Positions 12,468-23,524 of a stretch of 64,000 bases of DNA are shown piece by piece (the stretch's first letter is position 1; every line of letters starts with the position of its first letter). Source of the stretch: Benincasa hispida (taxonomy: Eukaryota; Streptophyta; Magnoliopsida; Cucurbitales; Cucurbitaceae); assembly GCF_009727055.1 (NCBI RefSeq), contig NC_052359.1:21907952-21971951 (forward strand), given 5' to 3'. Position numbers and translations under genes: made by a program. The notes beneath the pieces are model-generated. The model searched no databases. It was not told the origin of the DNA and saw only the letters and a list, made by a program, of their open reading frames with translations.

Positions 12468-12478
12468 AAGTGGGAGAT
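12468..12478 (+). promoter_or_regulatory. Polypurine tract of Copia A
   Basis: AAGTGGGAGAT lies directly before TGTTGAGAATTTCC, the LTR start. The same arrangement is seen in element B. Confidence 0.75.
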
Positions 12479-13190
12479 TGTTGAGAATTTCCTAAACTCG
12501 CAATTCGTAAATGTTGTTAATGTATTCTATTTAACAATAAAAATGTTGTTGAGTTTTTTATTCAATAAATTACTATTGATATTGCATCCCTTTATGAAAA
12601 TTCAATAAACGAATTCATGGCTATAACATGAATACTTTAACTTTATGTGGTGATATAAAAGTGGATCAAGTTTTAGTATGTGGCCAAAATGGCCTATAAA
12701 TATACGGATGAGAATGGGTACCTCATCCTGGTGACACTATTGGATGCGGCCCATTTTTTATACTGATACAAATGATGTGATCCAAAAATCATTCATGTAG
12801 AGACATGTGACTGGAGACATTTTGTGCAATGAGTTTGCATAAGACCGGACCTCGAAATAGTCACTTTTCTTTATAACAACTGTTTACTGTTAAAACTGAC
12901 TATCTCAAACTCAATGACCTAGGGTAACTCGATCTTAATCCTGAGCTAACTATGAACTCCTGTTTATTCGGGATTATCTTGTGATCTGCATAGATGAAAG
13001 AAGCCCAACAGCACTGCTCAATAAACCTCCCATTTTGGGGATAAGACTGGATAGATAGCTGGGGACATAGCTTTGCAATATAGAATTCACTCCTACCCGA
13101 TTTAGGGTTAGCAGATGGGTTGTTGTCTTAAGCGTTGATGCCTTGTCTTGAACAACTGGGCCTCACCCTCTCATGGAAGAGATGATTATG
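12479..13190 (+). mobile_element. 3' LTR of Copia A, truncated
   Basis: It begins TGTTGAGAATTTCC and follows the Angela-like LTR pattern: GTGACACTATTGGATGCGGCCC, GAGACATGTGA, GGATAAG and TTCACTCC blocks match 42279-43000 and 52733-53090. Similarity fades near 13190, well short of a full LTR of about 2 kb. Coordinates of the far end are approximate. Confidence 0.75.
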
Positions 13191-13395
13191 ATTTATAAGT
13201 TGGTATTGAAGAGGTCTACTTATAGATTGAAGCACATTTATGTGGAACTTAGCTGGTACTGAAGAGGTTTCATCAAATGTATTGTGTTTAGCAAACTCCC
13301 TTCTGTAATAGTTACTTTGAAGCATGTTTTAAACTCAAATTAAGTATAATTAGAGTGTTTATTGATTCTAATTTTATTCGCTGCATGTTAATATA
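13191..13395 (+). mobile_element. LTR-end remnant resembling 10571-10920
   Basis: 13328-13395 repeats the end of the remnant at 10860-10920 (AAACTCAAATTAA, then GTGTTTATTGATTCT). The rest of this short stretch shows nothing I recognise. Confidence 0.4.
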
Positions 13396-13960
13396 CTCCA
13401 TCAATGTAATATATAGATATTCCACATTATTCTTACTATTTGTCTCAATATGATAAACATTGCAACATATATCTTTAAAACTCAGAAGATTTCTCTTTGA
13501 TTGACTAGAGAACAATGTATTGTCAATCGTAAATTTTTTTCCTCTAGGCAAAATAATATTTGTTTTTCCAAAATCTTCAATCAGGTTTGTAGAACCTGAT
13601 ATCGTATTGACTTTTTCTTCCAACATTGTCCGTTTGGAAAAATATTTTTTTACTTGTTTCAAACTCGACAATGTTTCAATCACAGATGGCAAGAACTCCT
13701 TCATTACATCGATGGTAATGTAAGATGCCTTTGAATCAAATACCAAAATGGTGCAAACATTCATGTCCACTATAACAATGAATGAATGGTTCTTTAAATT
13801 TGTTAGGCTGTACACAAAGTCAATCTCTACCCCTACAAGAATGGACACCAAGCATGTAATCTGCATATTGTATTTTTCCTTTCTCCCATACATCTACTGC
13901 ATTAATCGACTACCTTTTAATGCATTCGTATAAACTTGATAACAATTGAAATGTGTTATT
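13396..13960 (-). pseudogene. Copia polyprotein fragment: protease to GAG-pre-integrase
   Basis: The open frame on the minus strand (13893-13396, continuing into unrelated LTR sequence) holds KVNTISGSTNLIEDFGKTNI, ILPRGKKFTIDNTLFSSQSK and RNLLSFKDI, then HIETNSKNNVEYLYIT. This is the spacer between retropepsin and integrase of Copia polyproteins. The family differs from A-D, and the integrase part is lost at the left boundary. An uninterrupted frame of about 165 residues suggests it is younger than its neighbours, or lucky. Confidence 0.7.
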
Positions 13961-14049
13961 TCACTCAGCTTAATTTAAGTTCTTTCTTAAGTTCAATGAC
14001 TTTAGTTGATGATCTTGTAGGCTTCGAGTGCTTAAGAGGTAGAACCGAG

Positions 14050-15190
14050 TGTTAGGATGAAAACCAGGCTAAAATGGAAAATTTAGAACGTTGATGAAGC
14101 CACTAGGTCAAAAAGGGAGTGAAATGACAAAACTGCCCCAAAGACCTAGTGTTGTAGTGTTGTGCAACATAGGCTTGATGCTAAATGACAAAAGCTGTGA
14201 AATTGCATAGTGTCGCGACGGTGTCTTGTGGTGCTGCGACACTACCAAGATGATGAGTTAATGCAATGCCTCGATGTTGCAACACGAGAGGCCAAAGGGC
14301 ATAGCTTCACGACGGTGTCATGTGGCACACATGCTATTGTTAGTTTATAAATAGAAAAATTTTCCCTCATTTAGGTTATCCAGCCCCCAAGGCTCTAATT
14401 TCTCTTTATCTCTTTCTTTGTTCTTTACTATTTTTATTCTATTTTCATATTTCGAGGATGATCTTAGCTTGGCTAAGGTAAGTCTTTTCCAGCTTAGAAT
14501 TTAGGATTAAAATCCATTTGATTGGATTGTAAGAATTTGTAATTTTTTGATTTACTCTCGAGTGGTTGTGGTTTTTTAATGCAATTAAACTTCTGTATTT
14601 GGAAGTTATGTACGGATTAATCATTTCTTATCTATTTTTTTGTTAGGCTAGAAATTCATATTGGATATGTGTCATTTAAATTTATGTGGATCATTGATGT
14701 GGATCATTGAGTAGCACAAATCAAAGTATGCTTGTGTGTCGATTGATAGGCTAGGCCAATTTGTTTAGTCCGATTTACAATATTGCATTATTGGTTTAAA
14801 TCAAACGAATTGATTTGTGACTTAAGCTATCCAAGTCTAATCATCTTAACAAACCCTTAGTCTTAATATGAATGTTTGATTTTTATGGACACTAACAAAC
14901 CCAATTAATCAAGCATCTAAACTAGTTAAATTCTTATTTAATAACAATGGGTACTTGTATTAGCATTTGCAGGCAAGTAGACTAAGCACATGCATTAACA
15001 ACCCCTATGACCCTTAGAGGAAATCATAAGCGATCCTTATTTACAATCCATATTTACATTTCATACTTCCATGATATTTTCAGGAATTTGCTTCATAATT
15101 AGAGGAAATCACAAGCAATCCTTGTGGATTGACCCGACCTGCTATTACCATTTTTTTAGCCAGTGCTTAAAGTTTATAAATTTATTTAGT
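14050..15190 (+). mobile_element. LTR remnant of a Tat/Athila-like gypsy element
   Basis: No coding is present. A TATA-like TATAAATA at 14346 is followed by a pyrimidine-rich start region (CTCTTTATCTCTTTCTTTG). The far end has AATCCTTGTGGATTGACCCG and GTTTATAAATTTATTT, the phrase seen at the end of many large plant gypsy LTRs. GCGACGGTGTC is repeated twice (14216, 14310). No primer site or partner LTR was found. The ends are estimates. Confidence 0.5.
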
Positions 15191-15777
15191 TGGTCAAGGA
15201 AGGATTTGACGCCCTTCTTTCGTGCCTGTCAAAACCATTATGAGAATTCAAGTACTTCAACATGTCGTTCCAACATTGATAGTCATTGTTAGTATACGGG
15301 TACAAGGGTATGTACATAAAGGAAAAAAGATATGTAAAAGCCAACGATGCCTGCAAACATGTCAATATCCATGATTGTGAACTTATGATGACATGGCTCT
15401 GGTAGCCTGTAGCTTCTTCTTGATGAAGAGGAATATTCTGTCCATCACCTATTTGGAAAGACAGACAAATTGTGATAGAAATATAGTGAAAGGAAAGCAA
15501 TTCTTTGAAGAACTTTTTGTTCAACTCATTGAGACGAACATCTAAGTTTGTTTCCATCTCCTGTAACTACGATATCATCTTCCTCACTTCAGATTTAGGC
15601 ACCATGTGTGCCAGATTGTATACGGTATTGCAAGGTTTTTCCAACTGGTTCATCGGTGACACCCTTATCCACCTTACGTTTCTTACACACCGTTTGTTGG
15701 GGGTGTATACGACTTCAACTCAACAGGCTTACTAATGCTCTTTTCACGGTGATTTGTGTTGAGTGCGGAAGAGTTTA
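15191..15777. other. Unassigned stretch of 590 bp
   Basis: Open frames on both strands are short. One on the minus strand (15557-15186) has no domain I recognise. Nothing else stands out. Confidence 0.3.
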
Positions 15778-16187
15778 CTAGAATGGAGACGAGGGGTGAT
15801 TTTCTTGTGCTGTGTGTGTGTTAGGAGCCGTAGGAGTTAGACTTGGAATTTGGGTAGGAGTTTCAGTTGTAAGAGTTGGGGTGGGGGTTGGATTGAGATA
15901 TGATGTAGGAATCAGAGAAGGGATTTCAGTGGGATCTGTAGTAGGCTGTGGACTAGGGGTGGGAATGGCTTGTGGTGTAAAAGTTAGAGTGGGATCTGTA
16001 GGGTTGAAGGGATTGGGGATTGGATTGGCTTCCATTCTCAGACTGGACTTGGAATGGAGTAGGGGTTGGAAAAGCTTCCAGTATGTGAAGTTGGGCTGAG
16101 TATGGAGATGGAGTTGGGGTAGGGATTGAATTGGTTTCTAGTATATGAGTTAGACTGGAAATTGGAGATGGAGTTGAAGAGAGGATT
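15778..16187 (+). repeat. G/T-rich low-complexity repeat, left part
   Basis: The plus strand is built from degenerate GGAGTTGGA and GGGATCTGTAG words. The minus strand is open for 85 codons of almost pure Pro/Thr/Ser/Asn, a consequence of the repeat. The same repeat style resumes at 22833, after the nested insertions, including GAATTGGTTTCTAGTATATG against GAATTGGTTTCTTGTATATC. Confidence 0.7.
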
Positions 16188-16326
16188 TGTTGGGTGAAAA
16201 AAAAAAAAAAAAAAAGAAAAGGGAACCAACCTTTGGTTGGAGAATCCTACATTGGAACATTTTGAAAAGGAAGTCTCTCTTTTGTACTCCAATCTTGGTT
16301 TATGGGTTTGGGCCCCAAGGGGTATC

Positions 16327-16522
16327 TGTTAAGAAAATGCTTTAGGATTGAAACAAGTCCACTCTATTTAAGATGATTGTGTCAAAGGTTGTTCGAGCAA
16401 GTATAGGACTTTTTGTTAGAGGGTTGTTTGTTAAGGTTTAAATATTGTTATGTTCCTCTTTGTAATGCAGATTTGCTATACTAAATAATTCATTGCTTTG
16501 TTTTTCTTATATCAAAACAACA
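16327..16522 (+). repeat. Copia D 5' LTR
   Basis: 196 bp. It lacks two blocks present in the 3' LTR: the block after GGTTGTTC and the block after GCAGATTT. No clear initiator-Met primer site follows; the adjacent bases are ATCTGTGAGTGAGTG. Confidence 0.85.
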
Positions 16523-16549
16523 ATCTGTGAGTGAGTGTTTTTTTGTGTC

Positions 16550-17203
16550 ATGGACATTCAAGCAAGCTCCAATTTTTCTTCAATTTCTCTACCAATGTTT
16601 GATGGAGACAGCTACCAGATTTGGGCAGTTCATATGAATGCATATATGGAAGCTTTGGATATTTGGGAAGTTGTGGAAGTGGATTATGAAATTCCTGACC
16701 TCCCAAACAATCCTACCATGACACAAATTAAATTGCAGAAGGAGAAAAAGACAAGGAAATCCAAGGCAAAGGCTTGTTTGTTTGTTGCAGTCTCATCTAC
16801 TATATTCACTCGGATTATGACTATAAAATCAACATATGAGATATGGAATTATCACAAGTCAGAGTATGAGGGAGATGCAAGAATCAAAGGAATGCGTGTG
16901 CTAAATTTGATTCGAGAATTCGAGTTGGAGAGGATGAAGGAAACAAAATCAATTAAAGAGTATTATAATAGGTTATTGGGCATAGCAAACCGAATCAGAT
17001 TACTTGGTTCTATGTTTAAGAACTCAAGAATTGTTGAAAAGATTATTGTAACAGTGCTTGAAAAATTTGAGGCATCTATTTCAGCCTTGGAAAATACCAA
17101 GGATCTAACTCAAATTACTCTTGCAGAAATTCTCAATGCTTTACAAGCACGGGAGCAAAAAAGAGCCATGAGGCTAGAAGGTGTTGTTGAAGGAGCCTTG
17201 TAA
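16550..17203 (+). pseudogene. Copia D gag (capsid)
   Basis: I prefer the ATG at 16550 (MDIQASSNFSS) to the one at 16535, because Copia gag proteins start close to a FDGDSYQIWAVHM-type motif. That motif is present (LPMFDGDSYQIWAVHMNAYM), followed by EIWNYHKSEYEGDARI and the LNLIREFELERMKETKSIKE helix region typical of the UBN2/gag family. The frame ends at a TAA at 17201-17203. Homologous text continues beyond it (AKHENARNN) into the zinc knuckle, so the stop is a nonsense change rather than the natural end. Capsid would form the particle in the cytoplasm. Confidence 0.9.
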
Positions 17204-18095
17204 GCCAAACATGAGAATGCAAGGAACAACAAGAATCAAAATCTTAATGGAGAATCCTCAGCCAACAACAAAGTAGGAGTTAAAAGGGGTCCTATCCTCC
17301 ATGTCAACATTGCAATAGAAAGGGTCATCCTCCTTTCAAATGTTGGAGAAGGCCATATGCCAAGTGCACCAAATATAACCAAATAGGGCATGAAGCTGTA
17401 ATTTGCAGGAGTAAGAATCAACAACAAGGTGAAGAGGCTAAGATTGTTGATCAGGAGGAGGAGGAGGAGGAAGATCAATTGTTTGTGGCTATATGTTTCG
17501 TGGGTAGTGAATCAAATGAAAGCTGGCTAATTGACAGTGGCTGCACCAATCATATGACTTATGACAAAGAATTGTTTAGAGATTTGAAGTCAACTAACAT
17601 CACCAAAGTACGAATCGACAATGGGAATTATATCTCTGTCAAAGGAAAAGGCACTGTTGCGATTACAAGCTATATAGGTACAAAGCATATACAAGATGTT
17701 CTCTTTGTTCCCGACATTAACCATAATTTGTTGAGTGTGGGTCAACTTATTTAAAAAGGCTTTAAAGTTATTTTCGAAGATAAATATTGTTTGATTAAGG
17801 ATGCAGCTAATCAGGAAATTTTCAAAGTTAAAATGAAATGAAAGAGTTTCTCACTCAATCCTTTAGAGAAGAAGTAATCAGTTTTTCTTCTCAAGGAAGA
17901 TGTCACATAGATTTGGCACAAGAGAGTTGGACACTATCATTATCAAGGTTTGCTGCAACTAAAAGAAAAAGAGCTAGCACTTGATGTTCCCAAGCTTGGT
18001 GATGCAATCTCAAGTTGCAAAGCATGTCAATTTGGAAAACTAAATAAGAAGCCATTCCTGAAGTCAACCTGGAGAGCCACTTGCAAGTTGTAGCT
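17204..18095 (+). pseudogene. Copia D nucleocapsid, protease and GAG-pre-integrase
   Basis: A zinc knuckle CQHCNRKGHPPFKC (C-x2-C-x4-H-x4-C) lies at 17302-17344. A second knuckle-like CTKYNQIGHEAVIC has Tyr where Cys is expected. An acidic E-rich linker follows. The retropepsin core WLIDSGCTNHMT (from about 17523) keeps its catalytic D-S-G. VLFVPDINHNLLSVGQL ends at a stop (17752). Further stops lie near 17840, 17876 and 17908. The zinc-finger-like SCKACQFGKLNKKPF stretch precedes the insertion point. A stop at 18091 lies in the left copy of the target duplication of the nested LTR. Confidence 0.85.
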
Positions 18096-19528
18096 TGTTC
18101 CAAGGAAAATTAGGGATGAGGATACGCGCAATCATGCGTTGTACATGCTTAAGCTATGCGTTTATGCCCATACGTTTGAGGTCATGCGTTGGAATGAAAA
18201 TGCGTTAATCTAGTATGCAATGACCACGCGTTCCTATCACAAGTTTTCTTATGCTCGCGCCAAGTATAACGCGAACGCAAGTTTCTCGGGTAATCCGAGG
18301 TCGGACACATGGACTTGTCACTCAATAATGCTTGTGAAGCAATGCATTTGAGGCGATAAAAAAAATAAAAAGAAGAAGTTTAATGAATTTACACACTACT
18401 CCTACTCCTAACTAGACAGATTGAGTAATAGAAGACTTGCGATGAGAATAGGTAGATATACAACTCACTATACTCGCACAACGGACACCTCTTGGTGGGT
18501 TATTACATGCGTCCTATCTCTAGGCTACACGATATGTATGCGATCACCTTTGATAAATAAACGCTGAAGATAAACAATGATAGAGATAAAGATGATGAAG
18601 AAGACGGCAATGAAGGAATCAAGGTATGCATTGATTACAAAATGTCTTAATATCTTAAGCTAAAATGTAATACAATACAGAGGTTAGAGAAGAAATGAAG
18701 GACTCTGTGTCAAGGCTGCTAGTGGTGCCATGGATGAGTGGTGGAGATGTCTCTGTCGAGCTCTATCTCCGGCGAAAGCTCCGGTCGTCACTCGATCTGG
18801 TTTGTGGAGGTGAAGAATTCTCATTGAAAAACTTGCTCAAGCTCTCATCTATGATCGCAAACCTCTACCTTGAGGTAGAAGTTCGGATAATTTGAAATGA
18901 AGGTCGAAGGGGCTATTTATAGGGTTTAAACGCAAACAAGCTATCATGATTGTGTTATGTCTCACTGCTGCCTTTGTCGCGGTATGGGCAATGTCAAATC
19001 GTCTTATCTTGTTGATACTCCCAAGGTATGCGTCCGAGCTTGATTCAGCTGAAGTATCAACGCGTTCTACCCATCTTGCGATCGTCCTTCTATTATGATT
19101 GTCACTCCATGGCCGCAATCTCCATTGATCACTGCATTCGCTTGATCACCGCAATTTTTATGCGATGGACGCATTCGATCACTGCAACTTTCATTCGATG
19201 GACGCATTCGATCACCACATGCATTCGTCTATGCGATAATTCAGTTTTAAGCCATGCACTTTGTCTTTGCGGTCGTCTGGCTTCAGCGCTGCGTTTATCT
19301 GCGATTGCTTATTTCCAACTCATGCGTTTGATTCCTGTGATAGCTACAAAAATAGAAACTTTGGCACGGAGTAACGCATAATATTGGAGTCAGTGAGGAT
19401 TTAGGTGCTAATCGATGCAAAACTCAATTCTTCGCATATTCTAAGTATTATCACCGTATTTTCTACTTATTAGCCTTCATAATTCTAAATAAAAGGCTTA
19501 TAATAACTGACATTTCTGCCAGTTATCA
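18096..19528 (-). mobile_element. Athila-like solo LTR nested in Copia D
   Basis: It is inserted between LQ codons of the D integrase. Target duplication is TAGCT (18091-18095) against CAGCT (19529-19533). Plus-strand ends are TGTTCCAAGG and GCCAGTTATCA. On the minus strand it therefore begins TGATAACTGGCAGAAATG, like the LTR of F. A minus-strand TATA element (TATAAATAG, 18913-18921) supports that orientation. It is rich in TGCGATGGACGC words, including short tandem units at 19130-19235. No coding sequence is present. Confidence 0.85.
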
Positions 19529-20380
19529 CAGCTCATCCACACAGATGTTGTAGGACCGCAAAGGGCACCTTCTTTAAAAGGTAGTCTCTATTATATTGCC
19601 TTTATTGATGAATTCACTCGGATGTGCTGGATTTTTTTCTTGAAGTTTAAATCAGAAGTCGCTCAAGTTTTTTAGAAGTTCAAAGCAAGAATTGAGAATG
19701 AAAGTGGTTGCAAAATTCAAATTGTAAGATCCGACAATGGGAAGGAGTACATTTCGGCATAATTTGACAAGTTTTGTGAAAACTCAGGCATAGAGCATCA
19801 ACTTATAGCCCCTTACACACCCCAACAAAATGGAGTTAGTGAGAGAAGAAATAGATACATCATGGAGATGTCAAGATGCATTTTGCATGAGAAAAATCTG
19901 CCAAAGAAGTTTTGGGCAGAGGCAGCAAATACGGTTGCGTTTCTTCAAAACAGGCTTCCGACAAAGGCAGTGAAGGAACAAACACCATTTGAGGCTTGGT
20001 ATGGTTACAAACTCTTGTTGAAATTTCTTAAAGTATTTGGTTGCTTCTGTTTTACTTATGTTTCACAGAGCAAGCGTGACAAGCTTGATAGAAGAGCTTC
20101 ATCAGGTATTTTTATAGGCTATCGCACTGTCAGCAAGGCCTATAAAATTTTCCAGTCACAAACTAGAAATATTATTGTTGGCAGTTACGTCCACTTCTTG
20201 GAGGATAAAGAATGGAGCTGGGATGAAGCAAAGAAGAAGGATCAGACCATAACAGAGCAACTCAAGTTCTCTGATTCAAGCATCAAAGAAGAAGATGATT
20301 GGCAAAATGAAACAGTGGATGATGTGCCTGTGAGAGGAACAAGGTTACTCTCAGATGTTTATGAAAGATGCAATGTTGTT
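19529..20380 (+). pseudogene. Copia D integrase
   Basis: This is the rve core after the nested LTR: LIHTDVVGPQRAPSLKGSLY carries the first catalytic Asp, VRSDNGKEYIS the second, and TPQQNGVSERRNRYIMEM the Glu. All three acidic residues are retained. Stops lie near 19672 and 19760. From 19862 a clean frame continues through FWAEAANTVAFLQNRLPTKA, the KVFGCFCFTYV block and GIFIGYRTVSKAYKI. The zinc-binding N-terminus lies on the other side of the insertion (about 17920-18090). The enzyme would insert the cDNA into chromosomal DNA; this copy is inactive. Confidence 0.9.
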
Positions 20381-21404
20381 GTGTGTGAACCTGCTGACTA
20401 TGCAGAAGCAAAAAAGGATCAAAGGTGGATGGTTGTAATGGAAGAGGAGATGTCAATGATAGAGAAGAACAAGACTTGGATCCTTGTAGATAAACCTCAA
20501 GACAGGAAGGTAATCAGGGTGAAGTGGGTGTTTAGAACCAAGCTTAATGTCGATGGCTCGATCAATAAACATAAAGCCAAACTTGTGGTTAAAGGTTATG
20601 CTCAAATATTTGGTGTTGATTACTCTGACACTTTTACTCCTGTTGCTAGATTAGACACAATTAGGTTACTGCTCGCAATAGCTGCACAAAAGGCCTAGAA
20701 AGTTTTCCAGCTGGATGTCAAATCGGCTTTTTTAAATGGTGGCCTACAGGAAGAAATTTATGTTGAATAGCCCCAAGGATTTTTGAAGGAAGATGAAGGA
20801 GATAAGGTTTATCTTCTCAAGAAGGCTCTCTCTATGGACTAAAACAAGCTCTAAGAGCTTGGTACAACAAAATTGATGAATATTTGCTAAACTTGGGTTT
20901 TGTGAAAAGTCTATCAGAAACAACTTTGTATGGGTTGTGCAACGGTACTGACATTCTTATGGTTTCATTGTATGTTGATGACTTGCTGGTTACAGGAAAC
21001 AACACAGATCATATTCAGAATTTCAAACAAGAGATGATGAAGACGTTTGAAATGACAGATCTGGGGTTCATGTCATACTTCCTTGGCATGGAGATTAAGC
21101 AAGGGCAAGATGAAGTTTTCATATGCCAGAAAAAATATGTAAAGGAAATACTGAAGAAGTTTCAGATAGATGAATGCAAGGTAGCAAGAACTCCAATCAA
21201 TCAAAAAGAGAAGCTATGCAAAGAAGATGGTGTTGTCAAAGTTGATGAAGGATATTTTAGAAGTTTGATTGGTTTCCTGATGTATCTCACAACAACAAGG
21301 CCAGACATTTTGAATGTTGTAAGTATTTTGTCTCGATTTATGCATTTTGCAAGCGAATTACATCTCAAAGATGCCAAAAAAGTGATACGATATGTAAAAG
21401 ACAC
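20381..21404 (+). pseudogene. Copia D reverse transcriptase
   Basis: RVT_2 domain: MEEEMSMIEKNKTWILVDKP, WVFRTKLNVDGSINKHKAKL, VKGYAQIFGVDYSDTFTPVA and LDVKSAFLNG carry the first catalytic Asp. The box LYVDDLLVTGNN (about 20967-21002) is intact. Stops lie at 20696 and near 20768, and a two-base frameshift lies near 20830 in the region normally reading YGLKQA. The frame from 20884 continues through TDLGFMSYFLGMEI and TTTRPDILNVVSILSRFMH to the connection domain. The active-site residues survive, although the frame does not. Confidence 0.9.
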
Positions 21405-21914
21405 AAGTGATTTTGGTATCAGTTCACAAGAAGCAAGGAGTTCAAGCTGGTTGGTTTTTCTGACAGTGACTGGGGAGGTTCCATTGATGATATGAGGAGC
21501 ACTTCAGGCTATTGTTTTACTCTTGGCTCTAGTGTTTTCTCATGGAGCTCAAAGAAGCAAGAAATTGTATCCCAATCCATTGCCGAAGCAGAGTTTATTG
21601 TTGCAATAGCTACTGTTAATCAAGCTTTATGGCTAAGAAAATTTTTATTTGACCTTGATTTTGAGTAGAAAGAAAGCATAGAGATTCTTGTTGACAACCA
21701 AGCTGCTATTGCTATCTCTCATAATCCTGTGTTTCATGGGAATACTAAATATTTTAACATCAAATTGTTTTTCTTAAGGGAAGTACAGAAACATGGAGAT
21801 GTAACTCTTGTCTATTGCAAAACAGAAAATCAATTTGCAGATATTTTAACAAAACCATTGTTTGCTTACAAGTTTGATTTTCTAAGGTCAAGACTTGGTG
21901 TTTGCAGCTCCTAA
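21405..21914 (+). pseudogene. Copia D RNase H
   Basis: After a frameshift near 21417 the frame reads KLVGFSDSDWGGSIDDMRST, then SIAEAEFIVAIATVNQALW, LVDNQAAIAISHNPVFHGN and ENQFADILTKPL. These carry the D, E and D residues of the Copia RNase H. A stop at about 21666 splits it, and the natural end is the stop after GVCSS at 21914. It degrades the RNA strand during cDNA synthesis. Confidence 0.88.
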
Positions 21915-21926
21915 AGTAAGAAGGAG

Positions 21927-22215
21927 TGTTAAGAAAATGCTTTAGGACTGAAACAGGTCCACTCTGTTTAAGATGATTTTGTCGAAGGTTGTTCCTATTT
22001 TTAGGGATTAGTTACTTTGTTATTTATGCTCTATAATTGTGGAGCAAGTATAGGACTTTTTGTTAGAGGGTTGTTATGTTAAGCTTTAAATATTGTTATG
22101 TTCCTCTTTGTAATGCAGATTTCTATGGTTTTTGGCTCAACAAGCTTTACTAAATAATTCATTGCTTCAACTTTGCAATAACAGAATCCTTTGTTCTTCT
22201 CATATTAAAACAACA
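21927..22215 (+). repeat. Copia D 3' LTR
   Basis: 289 bp, preceded by the purine tract AAGAAGGAG. It starts TGTTAAGAAAATGC and ends CAACA, directly followed by ATATC, the right target duplication. Confidence 0.88.
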
Positions 22216-22448
22216 ATATCCATATTTTGGAGGGAGTAAGAAGATAGACTAATGTGGGTTTGGTGGACATCCCACATGCGTGCCGTTACCATGATTAGTT
22301 CGGTCTTATTTATTTCACTATTTTTATTTTCTTTTTTTTTAAAAAAAGAAAAAAATTTCTTAGTTGGCCGCGTCTTCCCGGTCTTCCCCGCACGCACGTT
22401 CAGTGGCTGACCGCACTTCTCTCACGCGGCTGTTCAGCTCTGAAGGCC

Positions 22449-22455
22449 TATAAAA
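22449..22455 (+). promoter_or_regulatory. TATA box in the solo-LTR promoter
   Basis: GGCCTATAAAATGTGTCC is followed about 45 bp downstream by a pyrimidine-rich CTTCCATTCCCTTCGCTCTC stretch. This is the layout of a retrotransposon U3-R junction. Confidence 0.5.
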
Positions 22456-22832
22456 TGTGTCCTTCAACAGTTATCAAAGCACAACACTTCTTCCATTCCC
22501 TTCGCTCTCCTCTACTTATTATTTTTTTCTTTCCCCGCTTCCAATTTTCTAGCATTCAGTCAGAAGGGTGTGTGTTTTGGTTAGTAATGGTGCATTTCTG
22601 ATCGGGTTTTCTTTTTATGGGTTGTGTTATCCTGGGGACGATGTGGCAATATTCCTAACCTACTTGCACACTCGGGCAGAGCCACGAAACGTATTAAAGA
22701 GAGCGAGCTCCACGACTCAACCTATAACGAGCTTTTATTTTGCAGGTTCCGTTCTTTGCCCGACTGCCATTTCCTTATCGTTTGCAGCTGTTCTGATCGT
22801 TGTCTGAGGGTCTTGCTGTTTACAATAGGATT

Positions 22833-23035
22833 GAATTGGTTTCTTGTATATCACTTGGGGTGAGCACTGGACTTGGAGTTGTAGTTGAAAACTAGACTAG
22901 GGGTTGGAGTTGGATTGGGAACTAGTGTATCACTTAAACTGGAATCTGCACAACAAATTGGAAGATGAGTTGGATCCTGCTCTAGGACTAATGATAATTG
23001 TACTATGAGTTGGGATTGGATTGGGAATTGTACTT
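22833..23035 (+). repeat. G/T-rich low-complexity repeat, right part
   Basis: It resumes the repeat of 15778-16187 after the nested insertions: GGGGTTGGAGTTGGATTGGG, GAGTTGGATCC and TTGGGATTGGATTGGG. Confidence 0.65.
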
Positions 23036-23524
23036 ATGTTACGACTCCAAATTTTTTCCCAAGTCTAAGGACGTTATTTCTAAATTTTACCCTTCTGCAA
23101 TCATAATTCTATGAATAAAGAAATCACGCACAACATAAAAATAATGGAACACAATCTTTTAACTAAAATAAATAAAAAGAATTACTTGTAAATTCTAACC
23201 AATCAAAAACATGCAAAAGCTTTAAAAAGTCTGATTGTAAAAATAAAATATAATGTAACAAAGTAACCAAATTTAAAATCTTGGAGACGTCAATGGTTCC
23301 TCCCAAGTGTTCTTTTCAGCATCATTCTGGTCTGCGTATTCACTTTCAGAACCTATAAAAAATCTGTGAGATTGCCAGTACACACCTAAAGAACTATCAT
23401 ACAATAACATGTGACATATATAATATTTAATCATGAAATTATGCAAACACAAAAATAACCAAAAAAAATATACGATATACTCTCTAATGCATTATGCAAA
23501 TTGAAGAATCATAATTATCATATA

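Larger units (their letters stand above)
16327..22215 (+). mobile_element. Copia element D, full length, with a nested solo LTR
   Basis: LTRs are 16327-16522 and 21927-22215, both beginning TGTTAAGAAAATGCTTTAGGA and ending AAAACAACA. Target duplication is GTATC (16322-16326) against ATATC (22216-22220). The internal region encodes gag, protease, integrase, RT and RNase H in the Copia order, broken by many stops, and is interrupted at 18096-19528. The 5' LTR is about 90 bp shorter than the 3' LTR through two internal deletions. Confidence 0.9.
16188..22827 (+). mobile_element. Solo LTR (about 0.75 kb) split by Copia D
   Basis: Left arm 16188-16326 starts TGTTGGGTGAAAA. Right arm 22216-22827 ends CTGTTTACAATA. 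The sequence AGGATT occurs immediately on both sides (16182-16187 and 22827-22832), consistent with a 5- or 6-base target duplication. The right arm carries a TATA box (22449) and a pyrimidine-rich start region, as expected of U3-R. No coding sequence belongs to it. The last three bases deviate from the usual CA end, so the boundary could be off by a few bases. Confidence 0.55.

Noticed and set aside
15778..16035. Proline/threonine-rich protein on the minus strand
   Set aside because: The open frame is a by-product of the G/T-rich repeat. It has no start context, homologous domain or partner exon.
16550..21914. Functional autonomous Copia element
   Set aside because: More than ten stops and two frameshifts, plus a nested LTR within the integrase region.
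22568..22863. Two overlapping plus-strand frames near the TATA box as a short gene
   Set aside because: They cover the R-U5 part of a solo LTR and run across its end into the G/T-rich repeat.
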